The notes beneath the pieces were generated by a model. The model did no database searches and was not told where the DNA came from. It saw nothing but the letters and a program-made list of their open reading frames with translations. Made by a program: the position numbers and the translations under genes. Source: Candidatus Pollutiaquabacter sp. (GTDB taxonomy: Bacteria; Bacteroidota; Bacteroidia; AKYH767-A; 2013-40CM-41-45). Taken from it: a stretch of 64,000 bases of DNA. Every line of letters starts with the position of its first letter. The first letter of the stretch is position 1. Below, piece after piece: positions 44,092-53,754 of this stretch. The stretch lies in contig CANIAS010000001.1 in assembly GCA_947465495.1 (NCBI GenBank), positions 1 to 64,000 of the forward strand, written 5' to 3'.

Positions 44092-46593
44092 TCATCGGCG
44101 TCCGCCACCCATCATTCCGCCACCTTCCATGCCATCACCTCCGCCATCTTTAAGGTCATCGTTCTTAATGTTCTTCTTCTTGGAGCTGGAGAATTCCATT
44201 TTTCCAAAACGGTAATCCAAACTAATCCTAGCCCCCAAGAATAAGATCTTATTATCTCCATCAAAAGTGAATCCTTCCCCGGAGTAATTATTCCTGAAAT
44301 GCATGTACCAGGTGGCGAAATTATCCAGTCCCAAACCAATGCCACCTTTGCCATTTTTAAACTCCCTTCGCGCACTCAAGTTGTAATACCAAAAGGAAGT
44401 CGAAGTCCCTTGGATACTGATCTTAGGGCCATTGAAATTACCAAAAGCCATGATGCCCCACTGTTTGGTAAATTTATACGATCCAAAAAGATTAAAATTG
44501 TAATTGATGCCATCGTTAGTCAACGGCTGAGCAAAATCCGTAGTCTTTACCTTGTAATAATAGAGATTAGCATTGGCTCCGCAGAAAATTTTCATTTGCC
44601 ACATGATGTTGACACCAACACTGACACCAGTCGTGTAGTTTTTACCAATATTATCATACGTCGTAACATAGATGTCATCAGTATTCACAAATCGGATGCT
44701 TTCAATGGAATTTTTTGTAAAGCGATGATAGGCGCTTGCATTGATACTTCCGAATTTTTTGAACGTATTATAGCCCAATTCGAATCCGTGACTGATTTCA
44801 GGTTCCAACTCTGGATTCCCATAAGTAATGTTCAACGAATCACTTTGATTGACCCATGGGTTTAGGTAAGTCATTCCTGGCCGTTGGATTCGCTGGGTAT
44901 AGCTAAGTTTAACTGTATATTTTCCAGGATTAGCATATGAGAAGGTAGCACTTGGAACAAAATTATCATAATCATTTTGGAAGGCGGTGCTGTCAGCTTC
45001 GAGTCGTCCGTTCACATGGGTCAATTCATAACGCAGGCCCGTTTTAATTCCAAACTTGCCGATGGTCCAGGTGCCTTGCCCATACCCTGCATAAACATTC
45101 TGGGTATAATCAAAAATATTGCTTCGGGTATTATCGCGCACATAGGTTGACGTGGTGAAATCATAAACGTCGTAATCATAATCGCTTGTCACACCGCGAA
45201 GAATTGTCTTAGCTCCAGTTTCTAAAAGAAATTTCTTTCCAAATGGTTGTGCGTAATCCGCCTGCAAAGTTTTTTCACTATTCAAATTACGATTAAGGCT
45301 AGTCTCTTTATAATAAGAAACATCGCTATCATTCAATCGGTCCACGTCATAGTGTGTCTTGCGATCATTGTCCGAAAGCTGCGCGGAAATAGTCAGTTCC
45401 TGCTCTTTCTTTTTAAATGAACGTTTGTAATCTACACTTGCATCGTAACTCAATCCATTGGTGACGGTTTTATAGTCGTTGGTAAAAAGCTGTTTGTAGT
45501 TCGTTCCATCAAAAGAAAAATCGTTCGAAATTTTACCCGAAGAACCATTGTTAAAATCATTCATCTTGAAGGACCCACTGAGTGAACTCTTACTGGTCAG
45601 GTCGACATCGGCATTTAGTTGTGCATACGGACCGAAACCAAAGTTTCGATTATCGCCAGTCTGAAGCAAGTAAGTAGGCAACGAAGCATTGGGCGAAATA
45701 GATGAGCGGGTGTTTGTCAGCTCTCCCATTCCCTGATATCCGAAGCCACCAAGGTTTACACCTGTACCCCAACGACCTTTACGGAAGTTCAGGTTGGAAA
45801 AAAGATTACTGGAACGAGTACCGGCACCAGCATTCACGGAACCACTGATGCCTTCAATATTTTTTTTCTTCGTAATAATGTTGATAATGCCCCCAGTTCC
45901 TTCGGCGTCATATTTGGCAGATGGACTAGTAATCACTTCCACCTTTTCAATTTCATCAGCTGGAATCATTTTCAATGCATCAGCTACGGATGCTGCCATG
46001 AGGGATGATGGTTTATCATTGATAAGAATTTTTACATTCTGTGTTCCCTGCAGCATCACATTTCCATCCAAATCCACGGATACCATAGGCACCTTACGAA
46101 GCACATCTGCCGAATTCCCTCCTTTCACACTGATGTCTTTATCCGCATTATACACCAGCTTATCCACCTTCAATTCAATCAGCGACTTCTCTCCTTCCAC
46201 AACGGCTTCTTTCAGCATGGTGGCAGAAGGCGGCAAAAGAAGAGTGCCTAATTCTATGGATGGATCTTTATCAGAAATAACAATCGAGTCAATGAAAAGC
46301 GTAGTGTAGCCCAGGAATGAAATACTTAATCGATATTTCCCATTCTTCAAATTTTTAATTTTAAAAAAACCGTCTTCGTTTGCCACCTCGCCGTTGACTG
46401 GCTTAACACTGCCTTTTTCAAATAAAGAAATCGTGCAATATGCAACGGGTGTTCCTTTCAGGGAGTCAATTACGGTGCCTATTATTTTCCCGTCATACAC
46501 TTTGGGCGCGCCACCTCCCATTCCGCCCATGAACTGCGCATTCACGGAAAAACAACATACAATCAATAGACAGCAAGTAATCAAACGTAACAT
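44092..46593 (-). CDS. Outer-membrane TonB-dependent-receptor-like barrel with Gly/Met-rich ends
   Basis: The 833-residue protein has a signal peptide ending SVNAQ, a carboxypeptidase-like regulatory domain (GKIIGTVIDSLKGTPVAYCTI, GYTTLFIDSIVI), a plug-like domain (SADVLRKVPMVSVDLDGNV, EKVEVITSPSAKYDAEGTGG) and a large beta-barrel. It matches the outer-membrane-barrel group of TonB-receptor relatives often encoded as single genes without SusD. Unusual features: Gly/Met repeats right after the signal peptide (FMGGMGGG) and a C-terminal tail of about 33 residues ending GGGMMGGGRR beyond the last strand (LDYRFGKMEFS). ATG 46593 is chosen over TTG 46614 because it begins the signal peptide. The ligand is unknown. 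Confidence 0.87.
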   Translation of the reverse strand: MLRLITCCLLIVCCFSVNAQFMGGMGGGAPKVYDGKIIGTVIDSLKGTPVAYCTISLFEKGSVKPVNGEVANEDGFFKIKNLKNGKYRLSISFLGYTTLFIDSIVISDKDPSIELGTLLLPPSATMLKEAVVEGEKSLIELKVDKLVYNADKDISVKGGNSADVLRKVPMVSVDLDGNVMLQGTQNVKILINDKPSSLMAASVADALKMIPADEIEKVEVITSPSAKYDAEGTGGIINIITKKKNIEGISGSVNAGAGTRSSNLFSNLNFRKGRWGTGVNLGGFGYQGMGELTNTRSSISPNASLPTYLLQTGDNRNFGFGPYAQLNADVDLTSKSSLSGSFKMNDFNNGSSGKISNDFSFDGTNYKQLFTNDYKTVTNGLSYDASVDYKRSFKKKEQELTISAQLSDNDRKTHYDVDRLNDSDVSYYKETSLNRNLNSEKTLQADYAQPFGKKFLLETGAKTILRGVTSDYDYDVYDFTTSTYVRDNTRSNIFDYTQNVYAGYGQGTWTIGKFGIKTGLRYELTHVNGRLEADSTAFQNDYDNFVPSATFSYANPGKYTVKLSYTQRIQRPGMTYLNPWVNQSDSLNITYGNPELEPEISHGFELGYNTFKKFGSINASAYHRFTKNSIESIRFVNTDDIYVTTYDNIGKNYTTGVSVGVNIMWQMKIFCGANANLYYYKVKTTDFAQPLTNDGINYNFNLFGSYKFTKQWGIMAFGNFNGPKISIQGTSTSFWYYNLSARREFKNGKGGIGLGLDNFATWYMHFRNNYSGEGFTFDGDNKILFLGARISLDYRFGKMEFSSSKKKNIKNDDLKDGGGDGMEGGGMMGGGRR

Positions 46594-46653
46594 AGCAAGG
46601 GATTTAACGTGCAATTTACAGCGACTTCCTAAACAATTTTAATCCCTTAACGT

Positions 46654-47895
46654 TCATTCTTCCACATAATCCATAGGCTTGCCATACGTGTCCTTGATGG
46701 AAAAAGAAGCATACAGTGCCGGCACAAATACCAGTATGCCCACCAGGACCAAGCTGTGTAGTAATGAGAATCCAAAGGTATGTTGCAACCACATGCGCAA
46801 TGGAATTAACAGGGTAATAGCGCCTCGCATAAAATTAGTCACAGTGGCCACCACGGTGACACGTAAATTGGTGCCAAATGATTCAGCGGTGGTGGTCACG
46901 AAAATAGACATGAAACCACAACCAAATCCTACCAAAAAAGCGGTAGCGACAATCCATGTAAACCCGAGCATAAAATAAAATCCAGCGAAATAGGATGCCA
47001 CTGCTACAAATGCTCCCAGCATGAAAGCAATAAGAATCTTCTTTCGTGTCTTTAAGCGCTGACTCAACAATCCGCTACTCAAATCGCCGGATGCAATTCC
47101 CACCTGAAATAACATAAAACAGGTTACCGGACGAATCCCTTCGATGCCATAAACTTGTGCTAATTCCGGTGAAAGATTGATCAACATGCCTACACAATAC
47201 CAGACAGGTACACCAATTAGAATAAAACCGATATACCGCAGCGTCCGTTCTTTTGTAGCAAAAAGCAATGTAAAGGATCCGCGTTTTACATTCGGAGCAG
47301 CCTTTACTTTTCGATACATTCCAGGATCTAAGGAGGTCATTCGAAAGAAAAGTAAGATCAGCCCGGCAATTCCGGCTATAATGTAGGTGGTACGCCAAGG
47401 AAGAAAATCTCCCGCCATTCCGGCAGCAATAGCTCCCAGGGCACCCAATACCGCGACAAGAATAGTTCCGTAACCACGACGCTCAATGGTCATGCTCTCA
47501 CTGACCAACGTAATGCCAGCCCCTAATTCACCCGCTAATCCTAGTCCAGCCAAAAATCGGATTACAGCATACGTTTCCACATCTGTCACCCATGCATTCG
47601 CAAGATTGGCGAGTGAATACAATAAGATGCTGCCATATAATACAGAAATGCGCCCGCGGCGATCGCCCATCATGCCGCTGATAATTCCACCGACAATCAT
47701 TCCAAGCATTTGCATTGAAAGCAAGAACTCTCCTGATCTGGTCAGCTGATCGCCAGTCAATCCTAAATCTTTCAGACTTGGGATACGCAATACATTAAAC
47801 AATAAGAGATCGAATGCATCGACGAAAAAACCAAGCCCGGCAATGACCACCGCTTTATTGAGGGGGTGAGTGTATAATTTCTCTTGCAGTTCCAT
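46654..47895 (-). CDS. MFS transporter, probable nucleoside/pseudouridine importer
   Basis: A 413-residue protein with about twelve hydrophobic segments and the MFS signature GDRRGRISVLYG between helices 2 and 3; the segment FLAGLGLAGELGAGITLVSE resembles the metabolite:H+ symporter group. It lies 8 nt downstream of psuG in an apparent operon psuK-psuG-MFS, so import of pseudouridine is a reasonable inference, though the E. coli transporter for this compound is from another family. No promoter or terminator separates the three genes. Substrate specificity cannot be read from sequence. Confidence 0.8.
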   Translation of the reverse strand: MELQEKLYTHPLNKAVVIAGLGFFVDAFDLLLFNVLRIPSLKDLGLTGDQLTRSGEFLLSMQMLGMIVGGIISGMMGDRRGRISVLYGSILLYSLANLANAWVTDVETYAVIRFLAGLGLAGELGAGITLVSESMTIERRGYGTILVAVLGALGAIAAGMAGDFLPWRTTYIIAGIAGLILLFFRMTSLDPGMYRKVKAAPNVKRGSFTLLFATKERTLRYIGFILIGVPVWYCVGMLINLSPELAQVYGIEGIRPVTCFMLFQVGIASGDLSSGLLSQRLKTRKKILIAFMLGAFVAVASYFAGFYFMLGFTWIVATAFLVGFGCGFMSIFVTTTAESFGTNLRVTVVATVTNFMRGAITLLIPLRMWLQHTFGFSLLHSLVLVGILVFVPALYASFSIKDTYGKPMDYVEE

Positions 47896-47903
47896 AGTAA
47901 CTA

Positions 47904-48812
47904 TTACTGGTTATACGCGACAGCGATCATCGCACCAAGGCGCGAGTTGTTTTTAACGAGTTCTATGTTTGCCGTGAGACTTTCGCCCGCCGTCCGCTCG
48001 GCAATGTACTTCAGCAGAAATGGTGTAATGGATTTTCCTCGAACATCGTTCTCTTCAGCAGCCGACAATGCTTTTTGTATATGTTGCTCCATTACCACAT
48101 ACGACACCTCGTGCTCTTCAGGAACTGGGTTTGCAATCAACACGGATCCGTTTAATTGCAACTGCCATTTTGTGCTGATTAAAGCAGCAATATCGGCCGG
48201 TGTATCCAGTCGAAGTGGCGTTTTGAAACCGCTTTGACGGGAGTAAAAACTAGGGAATTCATCGCTGCCAAACGTGACCACAGGAATCCCTAATGTTTCT
48301 AATTTCTCCAATGTGAGTCCGATATCAAGTATTGATTTGATGCCAGCTGAAACAACAACGACATTGGTTTGTGCCATCTCGGTAAGATCCGCGGACACAT
48401 CCATAGACTGTGCTGCACCTCGATGCACCCCGCCGATTCCACCGGTGACGAAGACGTGGATCCCTGCCATCGATGCGATGCGCATGGTAGCGGCAACTGT
48501 CGTTGCCCCATCCAATCGTTGAGATACAACATACGGCATATCGCGCAAACTCACCTTCCATACATTTTCGGCATGGCCGAGGTAATCTAATTGCGCGTCA
48601 TTCAAACCGACGTGCAATTTGCCTCCAAGAATTGCAATGGTAGCCGGAATTGCACCATGATCACGAACGATTTGTTCCACTTGCCGCGCCGTCGATACAT
48701 TTTGCGGATATGGCATTCCATGAGCAATGATTGTCGACTCCAATGCTACGATTGGCTGATTGTTTTTTAAGGCTTCCAATACTTCGGAAGAAAAGTGTAG
48801 TAGTTCTTTCAT
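47904..48812 (-). CDS. psuG: Pseudouridine-5'-phosphate glycosidase
   Basis: PsuG splits pseudouridine 5'-phosphate into uracil and ribose 5-phosphate, breaking the C-C glycosidic bond. The 302-residue protein opens with VALESTIIAHGMPYPQN and contains GATTVAATMRIAS, FVTGGIGGVHRG and VVSAGIKSILD, the core of the family active site with its manganese-binding acidic residues. Length matches the E. coli enzyme (312). The gene begins 3 nt after psuK on the same strand and is followed by an MFS transporter, forming a complete catabolic set. Confidence 0.94.
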   Translation of the reverse strand: MKELLHFSSEVLEALKNNQPIVALESTIIAHGMPYPQNVSTARQVEQIVRDHGAIPATIAILGGKLHVGLNDAQLDYLGHAENVWKVSLRDMPYVVSQRLDGATTVAATMRIASMAGIHVFVTGGIGGVHRGAAQSMDVSADLTEMAQTNVVVVSAGIKSILDIGLTLEKLETLGIPVVTFGSDEFPSFYSRQSGFKTPLRLDTPADIAALISTKWQLQLNGSVLIANPVPEEHEVSYVVMEQHIQKALSAAEENDVRGKSITPFLLKYIAERTAGESLTANIELVKNNSRLGAMIAVAYNQ

Positions 48813-48815
48813 CCT

Positions 48816-49739
48816 TCAATTCATGCGTTGTTCCAACAGTGTCGGAGAGAAATCACTACGAACAGCCCCAACCACTTCCAACAAGCAAGCGGCAGCAGCA
48901 TGACCGTACTTGACACACGTCAGTCCATCGTTGCCATTCAACCATGCGTACACCCATCCTGCCAGGGAAGCATCGCCGGCGCCATTCACATCACGTACGT
49001 GCACTCGTGGAGCCGGAACTGGAACCATGGTAGTGCCATCGGAAAACAAAGAACCTTCTGCACCTCTGCTGAGCCAAACGTTCTTGAAGCCCAATGCATG
49101 CAAGTGCGCTATTTTCTCTTCAGGCGTAACATGTGAATCTTGTTCAAATACCGCCAACTCTTCACGATTCGGTTTCACCAACAATAATTTTCCAGGCAAC
49201 GCATCGCGTAAACGACGCGCCTTAGGGATAGAAACCGTTTCAACGATCAACGGGACATTGTGTTCATTGCAAAAACGCATGAGCCAACGTAACGCTTCGA
49301 CCGAAAGATTACAATCGGCAATGACCACGGATGCGTTACGAAATACATCCGAACGCTGCGTAAAGAAATCAATGGTAAATAAGCGATCAGACTCCGAGGT
49401 GACAGCTCCAATGTGTAAATCACCGGAAGGGGTCGCAATGGAAGCGAAAGTCCCGGTCAATTCTGCGGATATAAATGTATGCTCCAATCCGATTCCTGCG
49501 TCAGTACATTGTCGGGCAAGCCACTGCCCATCTGGATCATTACCGAAGATGGTCACCAATTCCACAGGAACATTCAACAACGCGAGATGATGGGCAATAT
49601 TTCGCACCACGCCACCAGGACTTCGATGCATGCGTGATGGATTGGATGTAAATGGTACCGGCTCTTGCTCACACCGGAAGGTCAAATCGACCAACGACGC
49701 TCCAACACAAACTACCGAACCTGGATAGGCTTTCTTCAT
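48816..49739 (-). CDS. psuK: PfkB-family carbohydrate kinase, probable pseudouridine kinase
   Basis: A ribokinase-fold kinase of 307 residues with the PfkB motifs: N-terminal GGVVRNIAHHLALL (substrate lid) and C-terminal VRDVNGAGDASLAGWVY, where Asp of GAGD is the catalytic base and GAG the anion hole. PsuK phosphorylates pseudouridine to its 5'-phosphate, the substrate of PsuG; the adjacent psuG gene, 3 nt away, supports this specificity over adenosine or ribose kinase. It is the first gene of the operon and divergent from the T9SS gene at 49858, with about 118 nt between starts. Confidence 0.9.
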   Translation of the reverse strand: MKKAYPGSVVCVGASLVDLTFRCEQEPVPFTSNPSRMHRSPGGVVRNIAHHLALLNVPVELVTIFGNDPDGQWLARQCTDAGIGLEHTFISAELTGTFASIATPSGDLHIGAVTSESDRLFTIDFFTQRSDVFRNASVVIADCNLSVEALRWLMRFCNEHNVPLIVETVSIPKARRLRDALPGKLLLVKPNREELAVFEQDSHVTPEEKIAHLHALGFKNVWLSRGAEGSLFSDGTTMVPVPAPRVHVRDVNGAGDASLAGWVYAWLNGNDGLTCVKYGHAAAACLLEVVGAVRSDFSPTLLEQRMN

Positions 49740-49857
49740 AGATTGTAAATATCGTATTTCCCCCTCAATATCCGATACTAGCCGCGCGAAGCTTTCAATT
49801 GGCCAAATGACTGGATAAATACAATCATTTCAACGTATAAAATATGTAATTTTAATC

Positions 49858-51216
49858 ATGGCTTTTCGAGTACTTAAAATCGCGGCACTATTCACCCTTT
49901 CACTTACTTGGCAGTTGATCGCCCAGCCTCAACTGTTGCGTCGATCAAATGATTCACCAGTGATACAGCTTGATCCACGGGGACCTCGTCCTACTTACTA
50001 TAATACCCCATTGCCGTATCAAACAGCAGAGGCGCTGAATCCTTGTGTACGCGATGATGCAACGTATGCTGATTATTACTACTGGCAACATGAATCGGGC
50101 TGGGTGTTGGACCATCGAGTGATCAGGGAGAAGGACGCATCCGGAAAAGTCATACACGAAACTATTTTAGAGAAAACATTAGCGGAACCTATATCGAGCA
50201 TTGAATACCTATACGATGCATCATCTCGACTGATCGAAGTTCGAAAAATGGATCGCCCTAAACACATATCGTTGAGTTTAACCACCATACGAACTTTACA
50301 GTACGATGATCAAACCAGTATCATTCTGAAGGATTGCACGATGGTGCAAGAAGATAACCAATGGAAGGTTCAAGTCGTTCGAAAAACAAATTTGGAAAAA
50401 TCAGAGGATGGACGTTTGTGTTCCTCCCAATGCACCACTATCGATTTAAACGGTGAAAGCGAGCCGATGTTAAGCCGCTATGAATATTCTCAAGGTCGTA
50501 TTTCAACCATTACTCAATTTTCTATGAATCGATTCAGTAATCAATGGACACCTGCTTTTCGTTTTGATTTATTTACATATTCAAACACCTCCTCAACAGA
50601 AATAGTCGGATATCGCTCATCGTACCGTAAAAATGAACATTGGGAAGCATTTAGAAATGATACTAGTTTTTTTATCGGAACCAATCAACACATCTACATG
50701 GGAACACTTCCTGGAAATGGAACCCTGACAGCTATTCACAAAAATGAAATCCGACTTGATGAGCAAGGCAACATTTTTCAAATCACCCAAGCGGGCGGTC
50801 ATCAGGGGGTCGATGAATTGCAAGACATATCGTCCATGCGTTTCGACATCACGTATGTATCCGGTAGCAATCAACCTCAACAAGTAATCGGAATGTACAT
50901 GGATTCCATGGGGATATTCAGAAATTCCGTACTCGTGAAGTACGATGCTGGCGATAACCACCAAAATAACTTGTTGACATTGTATCCAAATCCTGCCAAT
51001 AAAAGCATCCATGTAAACGATGAACTCCTTCGCGCTTCCTCCTCGTTGCTAGAGGTTTTCAATACGCCAGGAAACTTAGTGATGGAAATGAAAATTCCGC
51101 TACAAACCGACGGACATATAACCGTCGAAACAGGAATGCTATCGCCAGGAAGTTACACGCTGCAGTTGACCGGCATTGCAACGATTCATCGAACTCCACT
51201 GGTTATCGTCCGCTGA
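49858..51216 (+). CDS. Secreted protein with T9SS sorting domain
   Basis: The 452-residue precursor has a signal peptide ending QLIAQ (Gln at +1). The central 340 residues contain RHS-like YD segments (SIEYLYDASSRLIEVRKMD, LSRYEYSQGRISTITQF, LDEQGNIFQIT), a beta-rich array reminiscent of cell-surface YD-repeat proteins but without the RHS core motif. The end (LTLYPNPANKSIHVN to PLVIVR) is a T9SS sorting domain. No catalytic residues are recognised. The upstream TAATTTTA at 49847-49854 is one base off a -7 box and would make a leaderless transcript, a weak indication only. It converges on the next gene with 6 nt between stops. Confidence 0.82.
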   Translation: MAFRVLKIAALFTLSLTWQLIAQPQLLRRSNDSPVIQLDPRGPRPTYYNTPLPYQTAEALNPCVRDDATYADYYYWQHESGWVLDHRVIREKDASGKVIHETILEKTLAEPISSIEYLYDASSRLIEVRKMDRPKHISLSLTTIRTLQYDDQTSIILKDCTMVQEDNQWKVQVVRKTNLEKSEDGRLCSSQCTTIDLNGESEPMLSRYEYSQGRISTITQFSMNRFSNQWTPAFRFDLFTYSNTSSTEIVGYRSSYRKNEHWEAFRNDTSFFIGTNQHIYMGTLPGNGTLTAIHKNEIRLDEQGNIFQITQAGGHQGVDELQDISSMRFDITYVSGSNQPQQVIGMYMDSMGIFRNSVLVKYDAGDNHQNNLLTLYPNPANKSIHVNDELLRASSSLLEVFNTPGNLVMEMKIPLQTDGHITVETGMLSPGSYTLQLTGIATIHRTPLVIVR

Positions 51217-51222
51217 AAGAGG

Positions 51223-53712
51223 TCAGTCCTTTATTAATCGAATGGTGTACGATTTATCGTTAGCATAAATCCTTCCGATATAACTACCTGCCATCAATTC
51301 TTCGCCGACAATATTTTTTCCGGCAATTAACAATTGTCGAATCAATAATCGACCCTGCTGATCAAAAACAAAAAGTTCGCCGGAATCATCCACGTCGATG
51401 ACAGCAGTATGGTGGAAAGGATTAGGGTACGATATCACTGATCCGATAAACTCTTCCGTGATACCCGCACAAACCGCGAATGTAACCACGACCGTATCCT
51501 TATTAATACAACCTTGCGGTGTAGTGACGGTGATACGAATACTAAAGGCGCCTACTCCACGACCTGTAGTATCGATGGTTAGGGTTTGAGTTGTGGCACC
51601 GGTAGACCATGCATAGGATGATCCTGTATTACCCGCATTGAGCAGGATGGAATTTCCCGCACAAAGTGTTGTGTCCGGACCTAGGGCAACGGTAGGTGCC
51701 GGATTGACAATCAAAGATTGAGTGGCAGTGGCGGTGCAGCCAAAAGGACTTGTATACGTATAAATAATGTTGTGTGTTCCCACACCTGCAATTGCCGTAT
51801 AAAAAGTAGACCCGCCAACACCTGGACCAGAATAGGTACCACCTGCCGGTGAGCCGCCGGTAAGCGCCAACGGCCCTCCATTTACACAACGGGCAGGAAA
51901 AGATGATACTGTAACGACGGGCAACGGATTCACCCGAATAATGGCAGAATCTCTGGAAGTGCATCCATTGTTATCTATGTATTGATAATAAATCATGGTA
52001 GATCCAGTATCAACTAAAGCAGGATTAAACACGTTGGCAGCAATGCCATTTCCAGTATATGTTCCGCCGGAAGGCGTGCCGGTATTAAGTTGTAAGGGAG
52101 CTGCATTTTCGCATAGCGACGGCGGAGAAACGAGATCCACGATTGGAGCCGCATTCACTACAATCGTATCGATGTCCATACCAGCACAACCGTTCACATC
52201 TATATAATCGTACATAATCGCAAATCTTCCCGATCCTGATGCAGTAGGATTAAAACGACCTGCTGTCACATAATTACCGCTATAAACTCCACCTGAAGGT
52301 GTGCCACCCGACAATAGTACAGATGGGCCATTGTTACATAACGAGGCAGGAGGTGCGAAGTTGACAGTCGGTGAATTATACACTACCAAGGTAGAGACCG
52401 CCAAATTGGAACAGCCATTTCCATCGGTATATAAATAGTTGATGGGAAAACTACCTGGACCTGTAACTGCTGGATCAAACTGTCCTCCGCTTACTCCTGA
52501 CCCAGAGTAAGTACCTCCGATTGGGGATCCGCCTGACAAGACAAATGCATTAGACTCTGGGCAGACGCTTGGCAGTGATGTCAAATTGACTTGCGGTAAA
52601 GCCAACACCAACAAGTTGGCAGTATCAGAATTCTGACATCCGTTAGGAGCAAAGTAAGTATAGATGATTGATTTAGTTCCAACACCAACCAGCGAAGGTG
52701 TAAAAATACCGCCGGCAACACCAGGACCGCTATATGCGCCACCAACAGGAATACCACCGGTCAATGGAAATGGAGCCGTGTTGGCACAAACAGGTGCAAA
52801 CGTAGCTAAAGCGACGTTAGGAACATTATTCACATTAATATATGCCGTTGCCGAATTAGAACATCCCGATGGATTGGTGTATGTATAAACAATGGTATCC
52901 AACCCTATCCCAGCAGTATTGGGATAAAAGATCCCAGCCAAAACATGTGCCCCGCTATAACTTCCGCCAACCGGAAGTCCGCCTGTCAAGGTGTAAGGTG
53001 CACTATTGATGCATACATCCGATAAACCAGAAAGCGATACAGAAGGCTTCGGATTCACAACCACTTGTATCGAAGCAGTAGCCGTACAACCGTTAGGGGC
53101 AGTTGCAGTCACACTATACGTCGTTGTTAAGATTGGGAAAACCAGTGCGATTGAATCTACAAAACTCACCAAAGCGGTAGTTGGATTCCAGATGTAAGTA
53201 TTGGGATCGCTACTCTGCGCACTGAGAATGCTAGTGTCACCTTGACAAATTGTTGTACGCGTAGCTGAAACGGAGACCACAGTGCCTAACACGATTTCGC
53301 TGATGGTTGGAAATACAGAAATCAAATAGTTGGCAGCAACTCCATTACCGTTGTATTCAAATACAGCTACGTAATACGTAAGCCCACCCGTCAAACCCGT
53401 AACCGTGGTGTTCGTTCCACTGTTGGCAGAAACCACAAACGTTCCGCCACCCAAATTAGACCCTGACCCGAATTGAGTGCTAGCTGTATATCCTACACCA
53501 TCTGCGGGATAATTCGTAATAGGGTTTTCGGATACAACCACCAGGTGTTGTGATCCATCACCAATTGACCAAACAATTTCCAGCTCATTGCAATTCGTAT
53601 TGAAGATGGTCAAATTGCCAGCCGGTATTGTCGGTTCATTCGCTGCCGTAGCAACACCGGACATCAGCAATGCTATAGCAAAAAACAGGTGGAAGATGGT
53701 GCGTTGAAACAT
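51223..53712 (-). CDS. Secreted multi-repeat adhesin-like protein with T9SS sorting domain
   Basis: The 829-residue precursor has a signal peptide (to GVATA, not followed by Gln), an N-terminal fibronectin-III-like domain, one Ig-like module, then six tandem repeats of about 75 residues. Each repeat holds a Cys near its start, an LTGG or LSGG, P.GG.YSG and a closing YTY..P.GC. A final Ig-like module and a T9SS sorting domain (YPNPFHHTAVIDV to RLIKD) follow. The two conserved cysteines per repeat may form a disulfide. Secreted repeat proteins of this kind act as adhesins or matrix components; no enzyme motif is seen. The repeat count is by eye. Confidence 0.85.
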   Translation of the reverse strand: MFQRTIFHLFFAIALLMSGVATAANEPTIPAGNLTIFNTNCNELEIVWSIGDGSQHLVVVSENPITNYPADGVGYTASTQFGSGSNLGGGTFVVSANSGTNTTVTGLTGGLTYYVAVFEYNGNGVAANYLISVFPTISEIVLGTVVSVSATRTTICQGDTSILSAQSSDPNTYIWNPTTALVSFVDSIALVFPILTTTYSVTATAPNGCTATASIQVVVNPKPSVSLSGLSDVCINSAPYTLTGGLPVGGSYSGAHVLAGIFYPNTAGIGLDTIVYTYTNPSGCSNSATAYINVNNVPNVALATFAPVCANTAPFPLTGGIPVGGAYSGPGVAGGIFTPSLVGVGTKSIIYTYFAPNGCQNSDTANLLVLALPQVNLTSLPSVCPESNAFVLSGGSPIGGTYSGSGVSGGQFDPAVTGPGSFPINYLYTDGNGCSNLAVSTLVVYNSPTVNFAPPASLCNNGPSVLLSGGTPSGGVYSGNYVTAGRFNPTASGSGRFAIMYDYIDVNGCAGMDIDTIVVNAAPIVDLVSPPSLCENAAPLQLNTGTPSGGTYTGNGIAANVFNPALVDTGSTMIYYQYIDNNGCTSRDSAIIRVNPLPVVTVSSFPARCVNGGPLALTGGSPAGGTYSGPGVGGSTFYTAIAGVGTHNIIYTYTSPFGCTATATQSLIVNPAPTVALGPDTTLCAGNSILLNAGNTGSSYAWSTGATTQTLTIDTTGRGVGAFSIRITVTTPQGCINKDTVVVTFAVCAGITEEFIGSVISYPNPFHHTAVIDVDDSGELFVFDQQGRLLIRQLLIAGKNIVGEELMAGSYIGRIYANDKSYTIRLIKD

Positions 53713-53754
53713 GACATATATCGGATAAGATGAATAAACGTTGAATCGAAATGG

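Noticed and set aside
44299-44865. 188-codon plus-strand reading frame over the outer-membrane barrel gene
   Set aside because: Antisense to a continuous barrel coding sequence and without recognised motifs.
48910-49590. 226-codon plus-strand reading frame over psuK
   Set aside because: Low-complexity Ser/Pro/Thr-rich translation antisense to the PfkB kinase, with no promoter or homology seen.
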